Shown in pieces: positions 41,923 through 50,769 of a stretch of DNA of 64,000 nt (position 1 is its first letter; each line of letters starts with the position of its first letter). This stretch comes from Elusimicrobiaceae bacterium. GTDB lineage: Bacteria; Elusimicrobiota; Elusimicrobia; Elusimicrobiales; Elusimicrobiaceae. The translations under genes were made by a program, and so were the position numbers. The notes below the pieces were generated by a model that saw only the letters and a program-made list of their open reading frames with translations, did no database searches and was not told where the DNA came from. The DNA lies in contig JAGCWX010000012.1 of the NCBI GenBank assembly GCA_017961585.1, forward strand, positions 1-64,000, given 5' to 3'.

Positions 41923-43647
41923 ATGAAATTATCACAATATTATATTCCCACTTTAAAGGAAGCGCCTAAAGATGCCGATACACTCTCGGCCAAGCTGATG
42001 ATCCGCGCCGGGCTGGTGCGCAAAGTAGCCAGCGGGCTTTATGAATGGCTGCCGCTGGGGCTTAAGGTGCTTAAAAAAGTAGAAACCATCGTGCGCGAAG
42101 AAATGGACCGTGCCGGTGCGTGCGAAGTGTGGCTACCCATCGTGCAACCCAAAGAACTTTGGGAACAAAGCGGCCGCTGGACGTTTTACGGCAAAGAACT
42201 TTTGCGCTTTGAAGACCGTAAAAAAGCCGGGTTTTGCATGGCCCCCACCGCCGAAGAAGTAATGACAGACCTTGTCAAAAAAGATACTACTTCTTATAAA
42301 CAACTGCCTTTTTGTTTGTATCAATTTGGAACTAAATTTCGCGATGAAATCCGCCCCCGTTTTGGCGTAATGCGTGCACGCGAATTTTACATGAAAGATG
42401 CCTATTCCTTTGCTGCTAACGACCAGCAAGCCAACGAATGGTATCAGAAAATGTACGATGCCTATCAGCGCGTTTTTAAACGCTGTGGCTTTGAATTTAA
42501 AGCCGTGGAAGCTGACACCGGTGCCATTGGTGGAAACTTCTCGCACGAGTTTATGGTACTGGCCGACACCGGCGAAGACGCCATTGCCAACTGTCCTTCC
42601 TGCGGATATGCCGCCAATACCGAAAAGGCAGAAATTCAGGCCCCGGCCGATGTAAAAATTGATCCGGCTGAATTAAAACCCATGGAAAACAAAGCCACCC
42701 CCAAAGTCTACACCGTGGAAGATGTAGCAGAACTCTTACACGTATCTACCGACAAAATTATCAAATTGTTAGTGTTTACCGCCGACGGAAAACCGGTGGT
42801 AGCTTTGGTACGCGGAGACCATGAACTAAACGAATTTAAGTTCAAAGCCCTTCTAAAATGCAACGAATTGGAAAAAGCCAGTGAAGAAGTTTACACGCAA
42901 GTAACCGGCTCGTTTGTGGGCTTTGCCGGCGCCCAAGGGCTCAAAGAAAAAAATCCGTCCGTCATGATTTACGCCGACAATTATGTAAAAAATATTGTCA
43001 ACGGCGTATCCGGCGGGAATGAAAAAGACGTACACACTATTAATGTGACCCCGCAACGCGATATTAAAGTAGACGTGTATGCCGACTTGAAAATGGCCTG
43101 CGCCGGCGACAAATGTGCCCGCTGCGGAGCTACGTTTAATTTTACACGCGGAATTGAGGCCGGGCACGTGTTCAAGCTGGGCACCAAATATTCCGCTTCT
43201 ATGGGGGCTAATTTCTTAAACGAAAAACAAACCTCTGAACCCATGATTATGGGTTGCTACGGGATTGGTATTTCCCGCGTGGTAGCCGCTGCCATTGAGC
43301 AATCGCACGACGATTTTGGCATCATTTGGCCCGAACCGCTGGCCCCCTTCACAGTGGCTTTGGTAGCGATTGATTACGCCTCCAACCCGGACGTAAAAAA
43401 ATACGCCGATCAGATTATGGCTGACTTGGAAGCCCAAGGCATTAGCGTGCTGATGGACGACCGCGACGAACGCCCCGGTATTAAGTTTAAAGATATGGAT
43501 CTAATCGGCCTACCGCATCGCTTGGTAATCAGCTCACGCACAGTAGCCGACGGCCAATGCGAATATAAAAACCGAAAAGAAAAAGAATCTACGCGCTGGA
43601 ACTTAACCGAAGCCGTAGCCAAACTAAAAGAACGGATTCAAAAATAA
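41923..43647 (+). CDS. proS: Prolyl-tRNA synthetase (bacterial type, with editing domain)
   Basis: This 574-residue class II synthetase charges tRNA-Pro. Motif 1 lies around EEMDRAGACEVWLPIVQPKELWEQSGR, motif 2 around FRDEIRPRFGVMRAREFYMKDAYSF, and motif 3 GIGISRVVAAAIEQ near residue 445. A YbaK-like editing insertion occupies about residues 235-390 and the anticodon-binding domain about 475-574. Cys pairs NCPSCGYAAN and GDKCARCGA are typical. It ends the cdsA-proS cluster with a bidirectional terminator shared with ldh. Confidence 0.97.
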   Translation: MKLSQYYIPTLKEAPKDADTLSAKLMIRAGLVRKVASGLYEWLPLGLKVLKKVETIVREEMDRAGACEVWLPIVQPKELWEQSGRWTFYGKELLRFEDRKKAGFCMAPTAEEVMTDLVKKDTTSYKQLPFCLYQFGTKFRDEIRPRFGVMRAREFYMKDAYSFAANDQQANEWYQKMYDAYQRVFKRCGFEFKAVEADTGAIGGNFSHEFMVLADTGEDAIANCPSCGYAANTEKAEIQAPADVKIDPAELKPMENKATPKVYTVEDVAELLHVSTDKIIKLLVFTADGKPVVALVRGDHELNEFKFKALLKCNELEKASEEVYTQVTGSFVGFAGAQGLKEKNPSVMIYADNYVKNIVNGVSGGNEKDVHTINVTPQRDIKVDVYADLKMACAGDKCARCGATFNFTRGIEAGHVFKLGTKYSASMGANFLNEKQTSEPMIMGCYGIGISRVVAAAIEQSHDDFGIIWPEPLAPFTVALVAIDYASNPDVKKYADQIMADLEAQGISVLMDDRDERPGIKFKDMDLIGLPHRLVISSRTVADGQCEYKNRKEKESTRWNLTEAVAKLKERIQK

Positions 43648-43662
43648 TTCCTCTTTTGACAT

Positions 43663-43691
43663 AAAAAGCCCCGCATCAAGCGGGGCTTTTT
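43663..43691. terminator. Bidirectional terminator between proS and ldh
   Basis: A 12-bp perfect stem (AAAAAGCCCCGC / GCGGGGCTTTTT) with a 5-nt loop. Confidence 0.95.
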
Positions 43692-43707
43692 GATTCACCG
43701 CAATTTC

Positions 43708-44667
43708 TTATATACCGGCTTTGGCGGCTATTTGTTTTAAAATCTCAGCCGATTTTTTGAGGGCTGCGGCCTCGCTCTCGCTCAACGTAATGGGCATTTG
43801 CACCTCAATTCCATTCCTACCTACTACGGCAGGCATACTTAATGTAATATCATCTATGCCAAACGCCCCGTGCATCCGGTTGGAAACCGGCAAAACAGAC
43901 TTTTCATCCCGTACAATACATTCACAAATACGCTTGACCGCCATCGCAATGCCGTAGTAGGTGGCTTTTTTGCGCTCAATAATTTCGTAAGCCGCATTTT
44001 TAACGTCATCGGCAATTTTTTTCATAGCCTGTTGATGATTAAAATGGCCGCGCAACTCACAAAACTTATTAATAGGCACGCCAGCTACGTTGGCAGTACT
44101 CCATACGGCAATTTCACTGTCTCCATGTTCCCCCACAATAAATGCGTGCACACTGCGGCTATCTACCCCCAAGTGATTGCCCAAAATTTCGCGAAAGCGA
44201 GCCGTATCCAGCACGGTGCCAGAACCGATCACCCGGTTTTCCGGCAAACCACTTAATTTAAGGGCAGCGTGCGTAAGTACATCAACCGGATTGGCAACCA
44301 CTAGCAAAATTCCTTTGTAATTACGTTTGGCAATTTCGGGGATGATGGACTTAAAAATGTTCACATTTTTTTGCACTAAGTCCAGGCGGGTTTCACCCGG
44401 TTTTTGGTTGGCCCCAGCGGTAATCACAATAATAGCGGCATCGGTAATGTCATCATACGTGCCGGCATAGATTTTCATCGGGCGGGCGTAGGCCTCCCCG
44501 TGGGAAATATCCATGGCCTCTCCTTCGGCTTTTTTGTGATCCACATCCACTAAAACCATTTCACTAAATAGCCCACTTTGCATGAGCGCAAAGGCGCTGG
44601 CCGAGCCTACAAATCCGCAGCCGATAATGGCTACTTTCCGGTCGTTAATTCCACAAGGATTATTCAT
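43708..44667 (-). CDS. ldh: L-lactate dehydrogenase
   Basis: This 319-residue NAD-dependent enzyme interconverts pyruvate and L-lactate for fermentation. It has NAD-binding VAIIGCGFVGSASAFAL, the specificity loop AGANQKPGETRLDLV with Gln at the position that is Arg in malate dehydrogenases (so lactate), VANPVDVLT, GSGTVLDTARFR and catalytic His in GEHGDSE. AGGAGGG precedes the ATG and a TATAAT box (minus strand, + 44688-44693) lies 20 bp upstream of it, overlapping the preceding terminator region. Confidence 0.95.
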   Translation of the reverse strand: MNNPCGINDRKVAIIGCGFVGSASAFALMQSGLFSEMVLVDVDHKKAEGEAMDISHGEAYARPMKIYAGTYDDITDAAIIVITAGANQKPGETRLDLVQKNVNIFKSIIPEIAKRNYKGILLVVANPVDVLTHAALKLSGLPENRVIGSGTVLDTARFREILGNHLGVDSRSVHAFIVGEHGDSEIAVWSTANVAGVPINKFCELRGHFNHQQAMKKIADDVKNAAYEIIERKKATYYGIAMAVKRICECIVRDEKSVLPVSNRMHGAFGIDDITLSMPAVVGRNGIEVQMPITLSESEAAALKKSAEILKQIAAKAGI

Positions 44668-44687
44668 ACGTTTTCCCTCCTTCTTAT

Positions 44688-44693
44688 ATTATA
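44688..44693 (-). promoter_or_regulatory. ldh -10 box
   Basis: TATAAT on the minus strand, followed by AAGGAGGG and the start codon. A clear -35 box is not seen because the fadL terminator occupies that position. Confidence 0.55.
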
Positions 44694-44698
44694 GAAAA

Positions 44699-44728
44699 CA
44701 AAACCCCCGCCGTTAAGCAGGGGTTTTT
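44699..44728 (-). terminator. Intrinsic terminator of the fadL-like gene
   Basis: On the minus strand AAAACCCC...GGGGTTTT (one internal mismatch) with T runs. It overlaps the presumed -35 region of ldh. Confidence 0.75.
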
Positions 44729-44745
44729 AATTAGTTTAAGTTTAT

Positions 44746-46017
44746 TTAAAACTTATACCCAACGGTAAAGGCAAACATATCTCCCCCACCGGTTCCGTAA
44801 CGCATAGCTGCATTACCAAATTGATCATTGCTATCACCTTTCAAGTGACGTCCAAAGATGTGAGCGTAGGCAAAATCCGCGCTCCAGATTTCCCCTTTAT
44901 AACCGAAACCAACGCTACCAATGTGACGATCATCTACGGGAACAAGTGTATCCATAGCGTGTTCGTTAATCGGGGATTTGTCATACACATAGCCAGCGCG
45001 AGCAAACCATTTAGGAATAAATTGATATTCCACACCAAAGTTTACACGAATGGTATCTTTATATTCTTTGCGGTTGTGGATCGTCGGTGCACTTTCATCA
45101 TCCTTATACTCAATCGTAATCTGATCATATGAGCTCCACATCGTTGCGACAGCTCCTAATTCCATCGTCCATTTTTCGTCCGGACGGAAAGCCACACCGA
45201 TGGAAAAACTGTCCGGCAATGTAATAGAACCCTTTGCGTCAGAATCACGCACGGCCTCTTTCAGCGTAGGGGGATATACGCTCATATCAGGAGCATAGAT
45301 AACTCCGCCATTGGAAGTGTCAATATAACCATTTAAATTTTGTTTTACTTTGGTACGATACATAGCCCCTAAAGACCATTTCTCTGCCCATTCAGGACGA
45401 TAAATCAACGAGAAGTTCCCCCCCCAGCTGACTCCATCACCGTGAATTTCATAAGTACTTCCAGCTGGAACAGGTCCATTAGACTTTTGTGTAAAATCAA
45501 TGGTCATAGCTTCCAAGCCCATGGCCAAAGAAAGTTGGTCATTGGCTTTAATGGCAATGGTAGGGGTAAAGGAAAAAGTTTCCAATTTCACTTTGTACGC
45601 TAAATAGCTGCCGTACCAAGTATCATGATTTTTATAAGTGCCACCCAATCCATAGCGTGAAAAACCACCTAATCCAAAACTAATATCATTGCTCCATTTA
45701 TGAGTGATATAAAAGTTAGGCAACGTCCAGATATCACGTTGAAGTTCACGTGATTCAAATTTTCCGGTATACGGATTTTGAATGGAGGTTTTAGCATTAG
45801 CAGAAACGACAGTTACCCCAACCTGCGCTTGAGTTCCTTCCAATTCCGTAATCAAAGCCGGGTTGGTGGCCAAAGAGGCCGGCTCAGCCGTAGAGGCCAT
45901 TACAGCCCCGCCCATGGCGGTAGAACGGCCGCTATATTCGTACAAGGCAAACCCAGCCCCATACGTTAGGTTCGCACCTAAACCGCTTACTAACGCGGCT
46001 AATAATAATTTTTTCAT
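44746..46017 (-). CDS. FadL/TodX (OMPP1) family outer-membrane transporter
   Basis: This 423-residue beta-barrel has a signal peptide (KKLLLAALVSGLGANLTYG) and the FadL N-terminal plug: AGFALYEYSGRSTAMGGAVMASTAEPASLATNPA (residues about 21-54), the diagnostic G...A.....PS..NPA pattern. Strands alternate to a C-terminal aromatic end (AFTVGYKF). The family imports long-chain fatty acids or other hydrophobic compounds across the outer membrane; the substrate here is unknown. GGAGAATT precedes the ATG. It is monocistronic. Confidence 0.92.
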   Translation of the reverse strand: MKKLLLAALVSGLGANLTYGAGFALYEYSGRSTAMGGAVMASTAEPASLATNPALITELEGTQAQVGVTVVSANAKTSIQNPYTGKFESRELQRDIWTLPNFYITHKWSNDISFGLGGFSRYGLGGTYKNHDTWYGSYLAYKVKLETFSFTPTIAIKANDQLSLAMGLEAMTIDFTQKSNGPVPAGSTYEIHGDGVSWGGNFSLIYRPEWAEKWSLGAMYRTKVKQNLNGYIDTSNGGVIYAPDMSVYPPTLKEAVRDSDAKGSITLPDSFSIGVAFRPDEKWTMELGAVATMWSSYDQITIEYKDDESAPTIHNRKEYKDTIRVNFGVEYQFIPKWFARAGYVYDKSPINEHAMDTLVPVDDRHIGSVGFGYKGEIWSADFAYAHIFGRHLKGDSNDQFGNAAMRYGTGGGDMFAFTVGYKF

Positions 46018-46037
46018 AATTCTCCTATTAATACACT

Positions 46038-46064
46038 AAAAATCCCCGCTTACCTATCGCGGGG
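46038..46064 (-). terminator. Intrinsic terminator, minus strand
   Basis: CCCCGC / GCGGGG stem (46044-46049, 46059-46064) followed on the minus strand by ATTTTTAG. Confidence 0.8.
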
Positions 46065-46071
46065 GTACAAC

Positions 46072-46725
46072 TTACTTATTCAAAACAGCTAATTTATCCT
46101 TGGATACTTTACCAAAATAAGAGCTGGGATAACTACCCAAAATTTGTTGATACGTCTCTTGCGCAGCTTGCTTTTGCCCGGCCAGTTCTTGGCTCATGGC
46201 CAAGGTAAAATAGGCCTGCGGTAAGGCAAAGCTCTTGGGGTTCTTTTCAATAAAATTTTGCAAAACCTCAATGGAACCCTGATAATCCTGGGTGGCTTGG
46301 CGCGCCGCCCCCAGCGAAAGCACTGCATCCGTACGAAGAATTTCGTTGGAAGAATTTAACAAAGGCGCGTATACATCCGCTGCTTGAGCGTAATTTTCAC
46401 CCGCGTAAAGTAAATCCCCCTTAAGCAACTGGGCATACTGAGCGGCTAAAGTATTAGGGAATTGCTGGGCCACGCTGTCTAATGCCGTAACTTCTTGGGG
46501 ATTATTCATTACAGCCAATTGGGCTTTGTAATAGGCCGCCCAAGAATTTTCTTCTACAGAGCGTACATGAGCCGCATAGGCATACCCAATTACGCCGGCC
46601 AACACCAAAATCACCACCACCGTAAGTACGGCTGTTTTGTGGGCTTTTACATAGTTTATGATGCTGGATAAAAAGGAAAGGAGCAAATCCTTCTCTTGAG
46701 GTTGAACAGTTTGTTTTGTGGTCAT
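46072..46725 (-). CDS. YfgM-like membrane-anchored TPR protein
   Basis: This 217-residue protein has a cytoplasmic N-terminus, one membrane helix (AVLTVVVILVLAGVIGYAYA, about residues 34-53) and four to five TPR-like repeats in the periplasm. VEENSWAAYYKAQLAVMNNP after the helix is typical of the YfgM/TPR_21 family, which associates with SecYEG and periplasmic chaperones. The start is 7 nt after a minus-strand TATAAT (+ 46733-46738) and has no ribosome-binding site, so the mRNA is probably leaderless. Divergent from the gene at 46788. Confidence 0.85.
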   Translation of the reverse strand: MTTKQTVQPQEKDLLLSFLSSIINYVKAHKTAVLTVVVILVLAGVIGYAYAAHVRSVEENSWAAYYKAQLAVMNNPQEVTALDSVAQQFPNTLAAQYAQLLKGDLLYAGENYAQAADVYAPLLNSSNEILRTDAVLSLGAARQATQDYQGSIEVLQNFIEKNPKSFALPQAYFTLAMSQELAGQKQAAQETYQQILGSYPSSYFGKVSKDKLAVLNK

Positions 46726-46732
46726 ATACTCT

Positions 46733-46781
46733 ATTATAGTAAAAATAAAGCAAGAAATACATAAAATACATTTATTATAAT
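46733..46781. promoter_or_regulatory. Divergent pair of leaderless promoters
   Basis: Minus strand: TATAAT at 46733-46738, then 7 nt to the start at 46725. Plus strand: TATAAT at 46776-46781, then 6 nt (ATGACT) to the ATG at 46788. Both genes read from AUG at the transcript start. Confidence 0.65.
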
Positions 46782-46787
46782 ATGACT

Positions 46788-47486
46788 ATGAAACAACGTT
46801 CCAATTTGACAGCATTATGGTTTATCCCTTTGGTAGCATTTATTTTTGCTAGCGGAATTACGCTGGCGGGTGTAATCGGGTGGAAATTGCTAAAACCCTC
46901 TATTTCTTCGGATAAAGTGATACAAACCACCCAAGCAACCCCGCAGGGATCCTCCCACAAAGTAAACCCATCCCAGCCGAAGCCGATCCCCCCTTCTCAA
47001 CAAACTGCTGCTTTGCCCCCGGCAAAAGTTCGTTTTGAAAACGCCTTCAATCAATGCCTTAATTTGGGGCTTTTCCCTTGTTCTTGGGAATACACACAAG
47101 ACGGTGTATTAAAACAATTTACTATAGATAAGAAGGATGGGCTAATCGTGCGTAGTACGTACGATATAGGCGGAAGCCCAATTAGTCAAACCATTATTTC
47201 TTCTGATGGGAATGTTGTGCTTCACCGAGAGAATAAAATGATTTGGTATTTTGATAAAGACGGGTTAGTGCGCCGAATTTCTACGGCAGCTTCCTCGCAA
47301 TCACGAGGGGATGAACCCCCAAACAATTATTTCTATACCATAGAAGGGCAAATGAATGCCTGCACGTGTGCCGATAAGACCACGCAGTGTTGTGCAAGTG
47401 CCCCGAATTTGCAAAATCAGCCGCGAACGTACTGTACTATGTTTGCACTGGATGTAGAATTTTGCCCCGCACCTAATTTGAAATAA
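46788..47486 (+). CDS. Membrane-anchored Cys-rich protein of unknown function
   Basis: This 232-residue protein has one N-terminal helix (WFIPLVAFIFASGITLAGVIG, about residues 10-30), a Pro/Gln/Ser linker (30-75), and an extracytoplasmic domain. RFENAFNQC opens that domain, a run of beta strands (LKQFTIDKKDGLIVRSTYD) follows, and the end is Cys-rich (ACTCADKTTQCC). An ATG at 46782 is in frame, but it lies directly against the -10 box; 46788 is 6 nt after TATAAT, matching other leaderless genes. The family is not recognised. The lipoprotein hydrolase gene follows 12 bp later. Confidence 0.78.
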   Translation: MKQRSNLTALWFIPLVAFIFASGITLAGVIGWKLLKPSISSDKVIQTTQATPQGSSHKVNPSQPKPIPPSQQTAALPPAKVRFENAFNQCLNLGLFPCSWEYTQDGVLKQFTIDKKDGLIVRSTYDIGGSPISQTIISSDGNVVLHRENKMIWYFDKDGLVRRISTAASSQSRGDEPPNNYFYTIEGQMNACTCADKTTQCCASAPNLQNQPRTYCTMFALDVEFCPAPNLK

Positions 47487-47498
47487 AGAGAATAAATT

Positions 47499-48323
47499 AT
47501 GAAAAGAATCTACGTAATTTTTTGTACCGTTTGTTTATTGCTCGCGGGTTGTGCAAGCGCCCAAATTCAACAAAAGTTCACCTTGCAAGGCGATCACGGC
47601 AAATTGTCCGCCGTGTTACAAACGCCTAATCACAAAAAAACTTATCCTCTTGTAATGATCTTGCACGGGTTTAACGCCAACAAAGAAATGTATTTGCTTA
47701 CCGAACTGGCCAACCAACTTAATCAGCGCGGCATAGCCACCGTATTATTTGATTTCAACGGGCATGGTGCCAGTGAAGGATCTTTCCTGGATATGACCAT
47801 TCCCAACGAATTGGAAGATGCACGGCGTGTATATGCTTACGTACAAAAATTGCCTGAGGTAACTTCTATATCTGCCGTAGGCCATTCCCAAGGCGGAGTT
47901 GTAGTAGGCATGCTGGCAGGTGAATTGGGTGAGAAAGGGCTTAAAAGCATTGTGCTGATGTCCCCTGCCCCGGAACTCAAAGAAGATACGGCCCGCGGCG
48001 AACTGTTTGGCGTTAAGTATGATCCCAAAAATCCGCCGGAATATATTACGCTTTCCAACGGGCTTAAAGTTGGCCGGGCTTTCTTGACCACCACCCAGCA
48101 ATTACCCATTTATGACGTTTCTGCCCGTTATACCGGCCCGGTATTGGTTGTGCATAGTCAAGACGATCAACTGGTCCCATACCGCTATGGAGTGGAGTAC
48201 AGTAAAGTTTTCCCTCACGCCCAGCTTAAAACCGTATATGGGTTTGACCACAACTTTACGCAAGACACTCCGGCTATAGATAAAATTGTGGCGGATTTCG
48301 TCACAGAACAGCTCAATCCTTAA
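47499..48323 (+). CDS. Alpha/beta-hydrolase lipoprotein (esterase-like)
   Basis: This 274-residue protein has a lipoprotein signal (FCTVCLLLAGCAS, lipidated Cys near residue 18). The alpha/beta-hydrolase fold shows the oxyanion entry MILHGFNANKE, FDFNGHGASEG, nucleophile elbow VGHSQGGVV, acid HSQDDQLVP and catalytic His FDHNFT. It resembles cinnamoyl/feruloyl-esterase-type serine hydrolases. Lipid anchoring puts it at the envelope, where it could release acyl groups from plant-derived or other esters; the substrate is unknown. It probably shares a transcript with the gene at 46788. Confidence 0.9.
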   Translation: MKRIYVIFCTVCLLLAGCASAQIQQKFTLQGDHGKLSAVLQTPNHKKTYPLVMILHGFNANKEMYLLTELANQLNQRGIATVLFDFNGHGASEGSFLDMTIPNELEDARRVYAYVQKLPEVTSISAVGHSQGGVVVGMLAGELGEKGLKSIVLMSPAPELKEDTARGELFGVKYDPKNPPEYITLSNGLKVGRAFLTTTQQLPIYDVSARYTGPVLVVHSQDDQLVPYRYGVEYSKVFPHAQLKTVYGFDHNFTQDTPAIDKIVADFVTEQLNP

Positions 48324-48365
48324 TTTTAATTATGTCTTATATTTTTTGATGGATCTTAAGAATTT

Positions 48366-49169
48366 ATGTTAATATCTCTAACTTTCCAAAAAATCTGTTA
48401 CTTAATTTTATCTCATATTTGCAAAGGCCCCTTGAAAGAAAACTTCAAGAAAAAATACGAAAATTTACAATTTTTGCAAAACAAAGCATTCAATGAATCT
48501 TACTTCGTAATAGGAGATTCTCATACAGATATTTTCCATCGCAATAAAATGGATCAAAAGATGATTATAACAGGCCGTTGAAAAATCCCCGCAAGGACTA
48601 TTTTCTTTAACAAATCAGAACATTTTGTGTGTTATCATATGGGGCCCGTGACAGCATATAACACAAACAACCCACTTGCAACAATCCCATCTATAAAGAA
48701 AATCAAATTTTTAATAAAGCACGGTTTTCTGCCCGAAGGATGCCCCATAATATGCGTATTTGGGGAAATTGATTGCCGCGTCCACATTCAAAAACAAAGT
48801 GAAAAGCAACACCGCCCTATAGAAGAAATTATAGATGATGTGCTTAAAAATTACGAAGCGCTCTTGTTGATGTTAAAAAATAAGGGGTATCACGTAATTG
48901 TTTATGGGCCTATCCCCTCCCAAAGTGACAAAGTAGAGATTGATCCGCTTTTCCCAAGATACGGCACGGAAATTGAACGAAATAAAATCACCAAAGTGTT
49001 TAACCAAAAATTAGAAATTTTATGCAAAAAAGACAATTTAGAATTCAAAACCTTATTCTATACTTTGTTAAACGATGATATGACAACAAAAGATGAATAT
49101 TTAGTAGATCATGTACACTTAAGGGCAGAATCTTTTGAGCTAGTAGAGAAATTATTTTTCTCCAAATAA
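48366..49169 (+). pseudogene. SGNH/GDSL-type hydrolase interrupted by one in-frame UGA
   Basis: Two open segments in the same frame are separated only by TGA at 48579-48581. The first (72 codons) holds block I, FVIGDSHTDIF. The second resumes without a frame change (KIPARTIFFNKSEHFVCYHMGPVTAYN) and holds CVFGEIDCR and the catalytic YLVDHVHLR. Joined, they make one intact enzyme of about 267 residues, similar to SGNH-type proteins found in surface-polysaccharide loci. A TGG-to-TGA or CGA-to-TGA change is the simplest cause. No ribosome-binding site restarts the second half. The region is AT-richer than its neighbours, hinting at transfer. Confidence 0.8.
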
Positions 49170-49247
49170 ATTTTTACTAAAAACTATTCTCCAGCCACGT
49201 TTCTTCGTATATTACAACATTTTCCCAATACATCTATCCTAAAAAGG

Positions 49248-49253
49248 TATAAT
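49248..49253 (+). promoter_or_regulatory. pagP-like gene promoter
   Basis: GGTATAATAG: TATAAT at 49248-49253, with a leader of about 40 nt and no good ribosome-binding site before the ATG at 49301. Confidence 0.55.
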
Positions 49254-49300
49254 AGCGTTTTAGCCGCTTGGCGTATCTTAACAAAATAATTTGTAGATAA

Positions 49301-49837
49301 ATGTACCTTTTGCGCAAATTCAAAATCCTTTACTTCTTAGGATTTAGTTTACTGCTCGCCCCAAATGCTTGGGGTGAAGGCACGTTTGTGCAAAATTGCA
49401 AAGATCGCGTTTCCACTACATGGAAACAAGGACGTTTGGAGTTGATTATCCCCGTCAACACATGGCACAACCGTAGCCACTACAGCCATGAACAAATAGA
49501 AGAATATAACGAACGCCCCTGGGGCGGCGGATTGGCCCTCACTTACACGGATGAACGCGCCAACCGACACCGGCTTTTAGCATTGGTTTTTCAGGATTCG
49601 TTTAATAGCGCGGAGCCCACATTTGGCTATTCGTGGCAGGCGGTATGGTGGGCCGAACATACCATCCGCCCAACGTTGGGATTTGTGGCCGGTGTAACCT
49701 TCCGCCACAGCTATGATTGGGTCCCTATCCCCGCCGCTATTCCCGTAGTAGGGATAGATATTGGGCCGCTATCGGTAGAAACTACTTATCTGCTTGGTTT
49801 TGACGTATTATTTAGCTGGGTCTCTTTTCGGTTTTAA
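49301..49837 (+). CDS. pagP: PagP-like lipid A palmitoyltransferase
   Basis: This 178-residue protein has a signal peptide (about residues 1-25) and an eight-stranded outer-membrane barrel. The match to PagP is strong: STTWKQGRLELIIPVNTWHNR (catalytic His), YNERPWGGGLAL, LLALVFQDSFNSAEPTFGY (catalytic Asp-Ser), RPTLGFVAGVTFR, PLPxxxP-like PIPAAIPVVGIDIG and the C-terminal FSWVSFRF. PagP transfers palmitate from phospholipid to lipid A at the outer leaflet. It is best known from Gammaproteobacteria and a few Betaproteobacteria. The last 30 bp overlap the convergent PAP2 gene. Confidence 0.93.
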   Translation: MYLLRKFKILYFLGFSLLLAPNAWGEGTFVQNCKDRVSTTWKQGRLELIIPVNTWHNRSHYSHEQIEEYNERPWGGGLALTYTDERANRHRLLALVFQDSFNSAEPTFGYSWQAVWWAEHTIRPTLGFVAGVTFRHSYDWVPIPAAIPVVGIDIGPLSVETTYLLGFDVLFSWVSFRF

Positions 49838-50764
49838 AAAAATCCACTTTAGTACAAGCGGATAAAGCGCAACAATATACAACATCAAACCGGCCGACCA
49901 AGCAAACCGTCCCCATTGAGCCCCTAATAGATGTTTGAAGGGCTGATTGGCATACGTAAGGAATAAAAATAACGGCACAAGCCCCGCCAGGCCACAAATA
50001 ATCCCTTTTAAGTGGAGCCCCGTTTCTTTAAAGCAAATCCACGTTTTTTCAATATAACGCGCTGCACAAAACCCCATCAATACGCCCATTCCTTCGAAGG
50101 CACTCTTGAGCATTTTATGCGGATTTACCAATAATTTACCATTTACATAGTCCATAGGATAGGGTTTATAAAGCAGGTAAATGAGTGCCAATATACCGGC
50201 TACGAATACGGCACCCAAACATATATTTTCCTTCTCAGGATGTTTTTGAAAATACGCCCCGGCCTTCCACACAACGCACAAACAAGCAATGCTTAATAAA
50301 AACCCCACACAAACGTCTTGCGGCGTGTGAACCCCTAAGTAATTGCGCGACAAGGGGTTTAAAATAGCCAACAGTACACAAAGCAACGCTAAAATTTTAG
50401 TCCATTTCTTTTGCCAAAGAATCAATGCCGAGCCCAAATAGAGGGGTGTTCCCATAGAGGTATGCCCACTGGGGAACGAATAACTACTCGGCAATGATTT
50501 TACAGCCGGAATAATACGAGGGTCTTTGATCCACGGGCGGTACACACAAGCCGTCAATTTGATCACAGCCGCCACGGCTACACACAAACAAAAAGAAGCT
50601 AGCGTCAGTAAACCGCGCCTTTTATCCCAACACCAGTAAAGAAAGGCCGGCAAAAGGATTAAATACGATACGCTAAACGCAGAAATCCCCTCCATAAGGG
50701 GATTCAACACGCCGTGCGTAGCATCCCTAAAATCTTGCCACCAAAGCAAATAACTAATATCCAT
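49808..50764 (-). CDS. PAP2-family membrane phosphatase
   Basis: This 318-residue polytopic protein carries the three phosphatase motifs: KLTACVYRP (K-x6-RP), FPSGHTSMG and SRNYLGVHTPQD. The C-terminal third adds further helices. Such enzymes dephosphorylate lipids (undecaprenyl-PP, phosphatidate, or lipid A as LpxE/F). The tail-to-tail overlap with pagP suggests a lipid A or lipid-remodelling role, which is inference. It follows the VanX-type gene by 5 bp on the same strand, so the two form an operon. Confidence 0.92.
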   Translation of the reverse strand: MDISYLLWWQDFRDATHGVLNPLMEGISAFSVSYLILLPAFLYWCWDKRRGLLTLASFCLCVAVAAVIKLTACVYRPWIKDPRIIPAVKSLPSSYSFPSGHTSMGTPLYLGSALILWQKKWTKILALLCVLLAILNPLSRNYLGVHTPQDVCVGFLLSIACLCVVWKAGAYFQKHPEKENICLGAVFVAGILALIYLLYKPYPMDYVNGKLLVNPHKMLKSAFEGMGVLMGFCAARYIEKTWICFKETGLHLKGIICGLAGLVPLFLFLTYANQPFKHLLGAQWGRFAWSAGLMLYIVALYPLVLKWIFLKPKRDPAK

Positions 50765-50769
50765 GAAAA

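Noticed and set aside
48579-48620. Selenocysteine UGA with a bacterial SECIS
   Set aside because: Only a weak AT-rich hairpin follows, SGNH enzymes are not known selenoproteins, and no sel genes are in view. A nonsense mutation is simpler.
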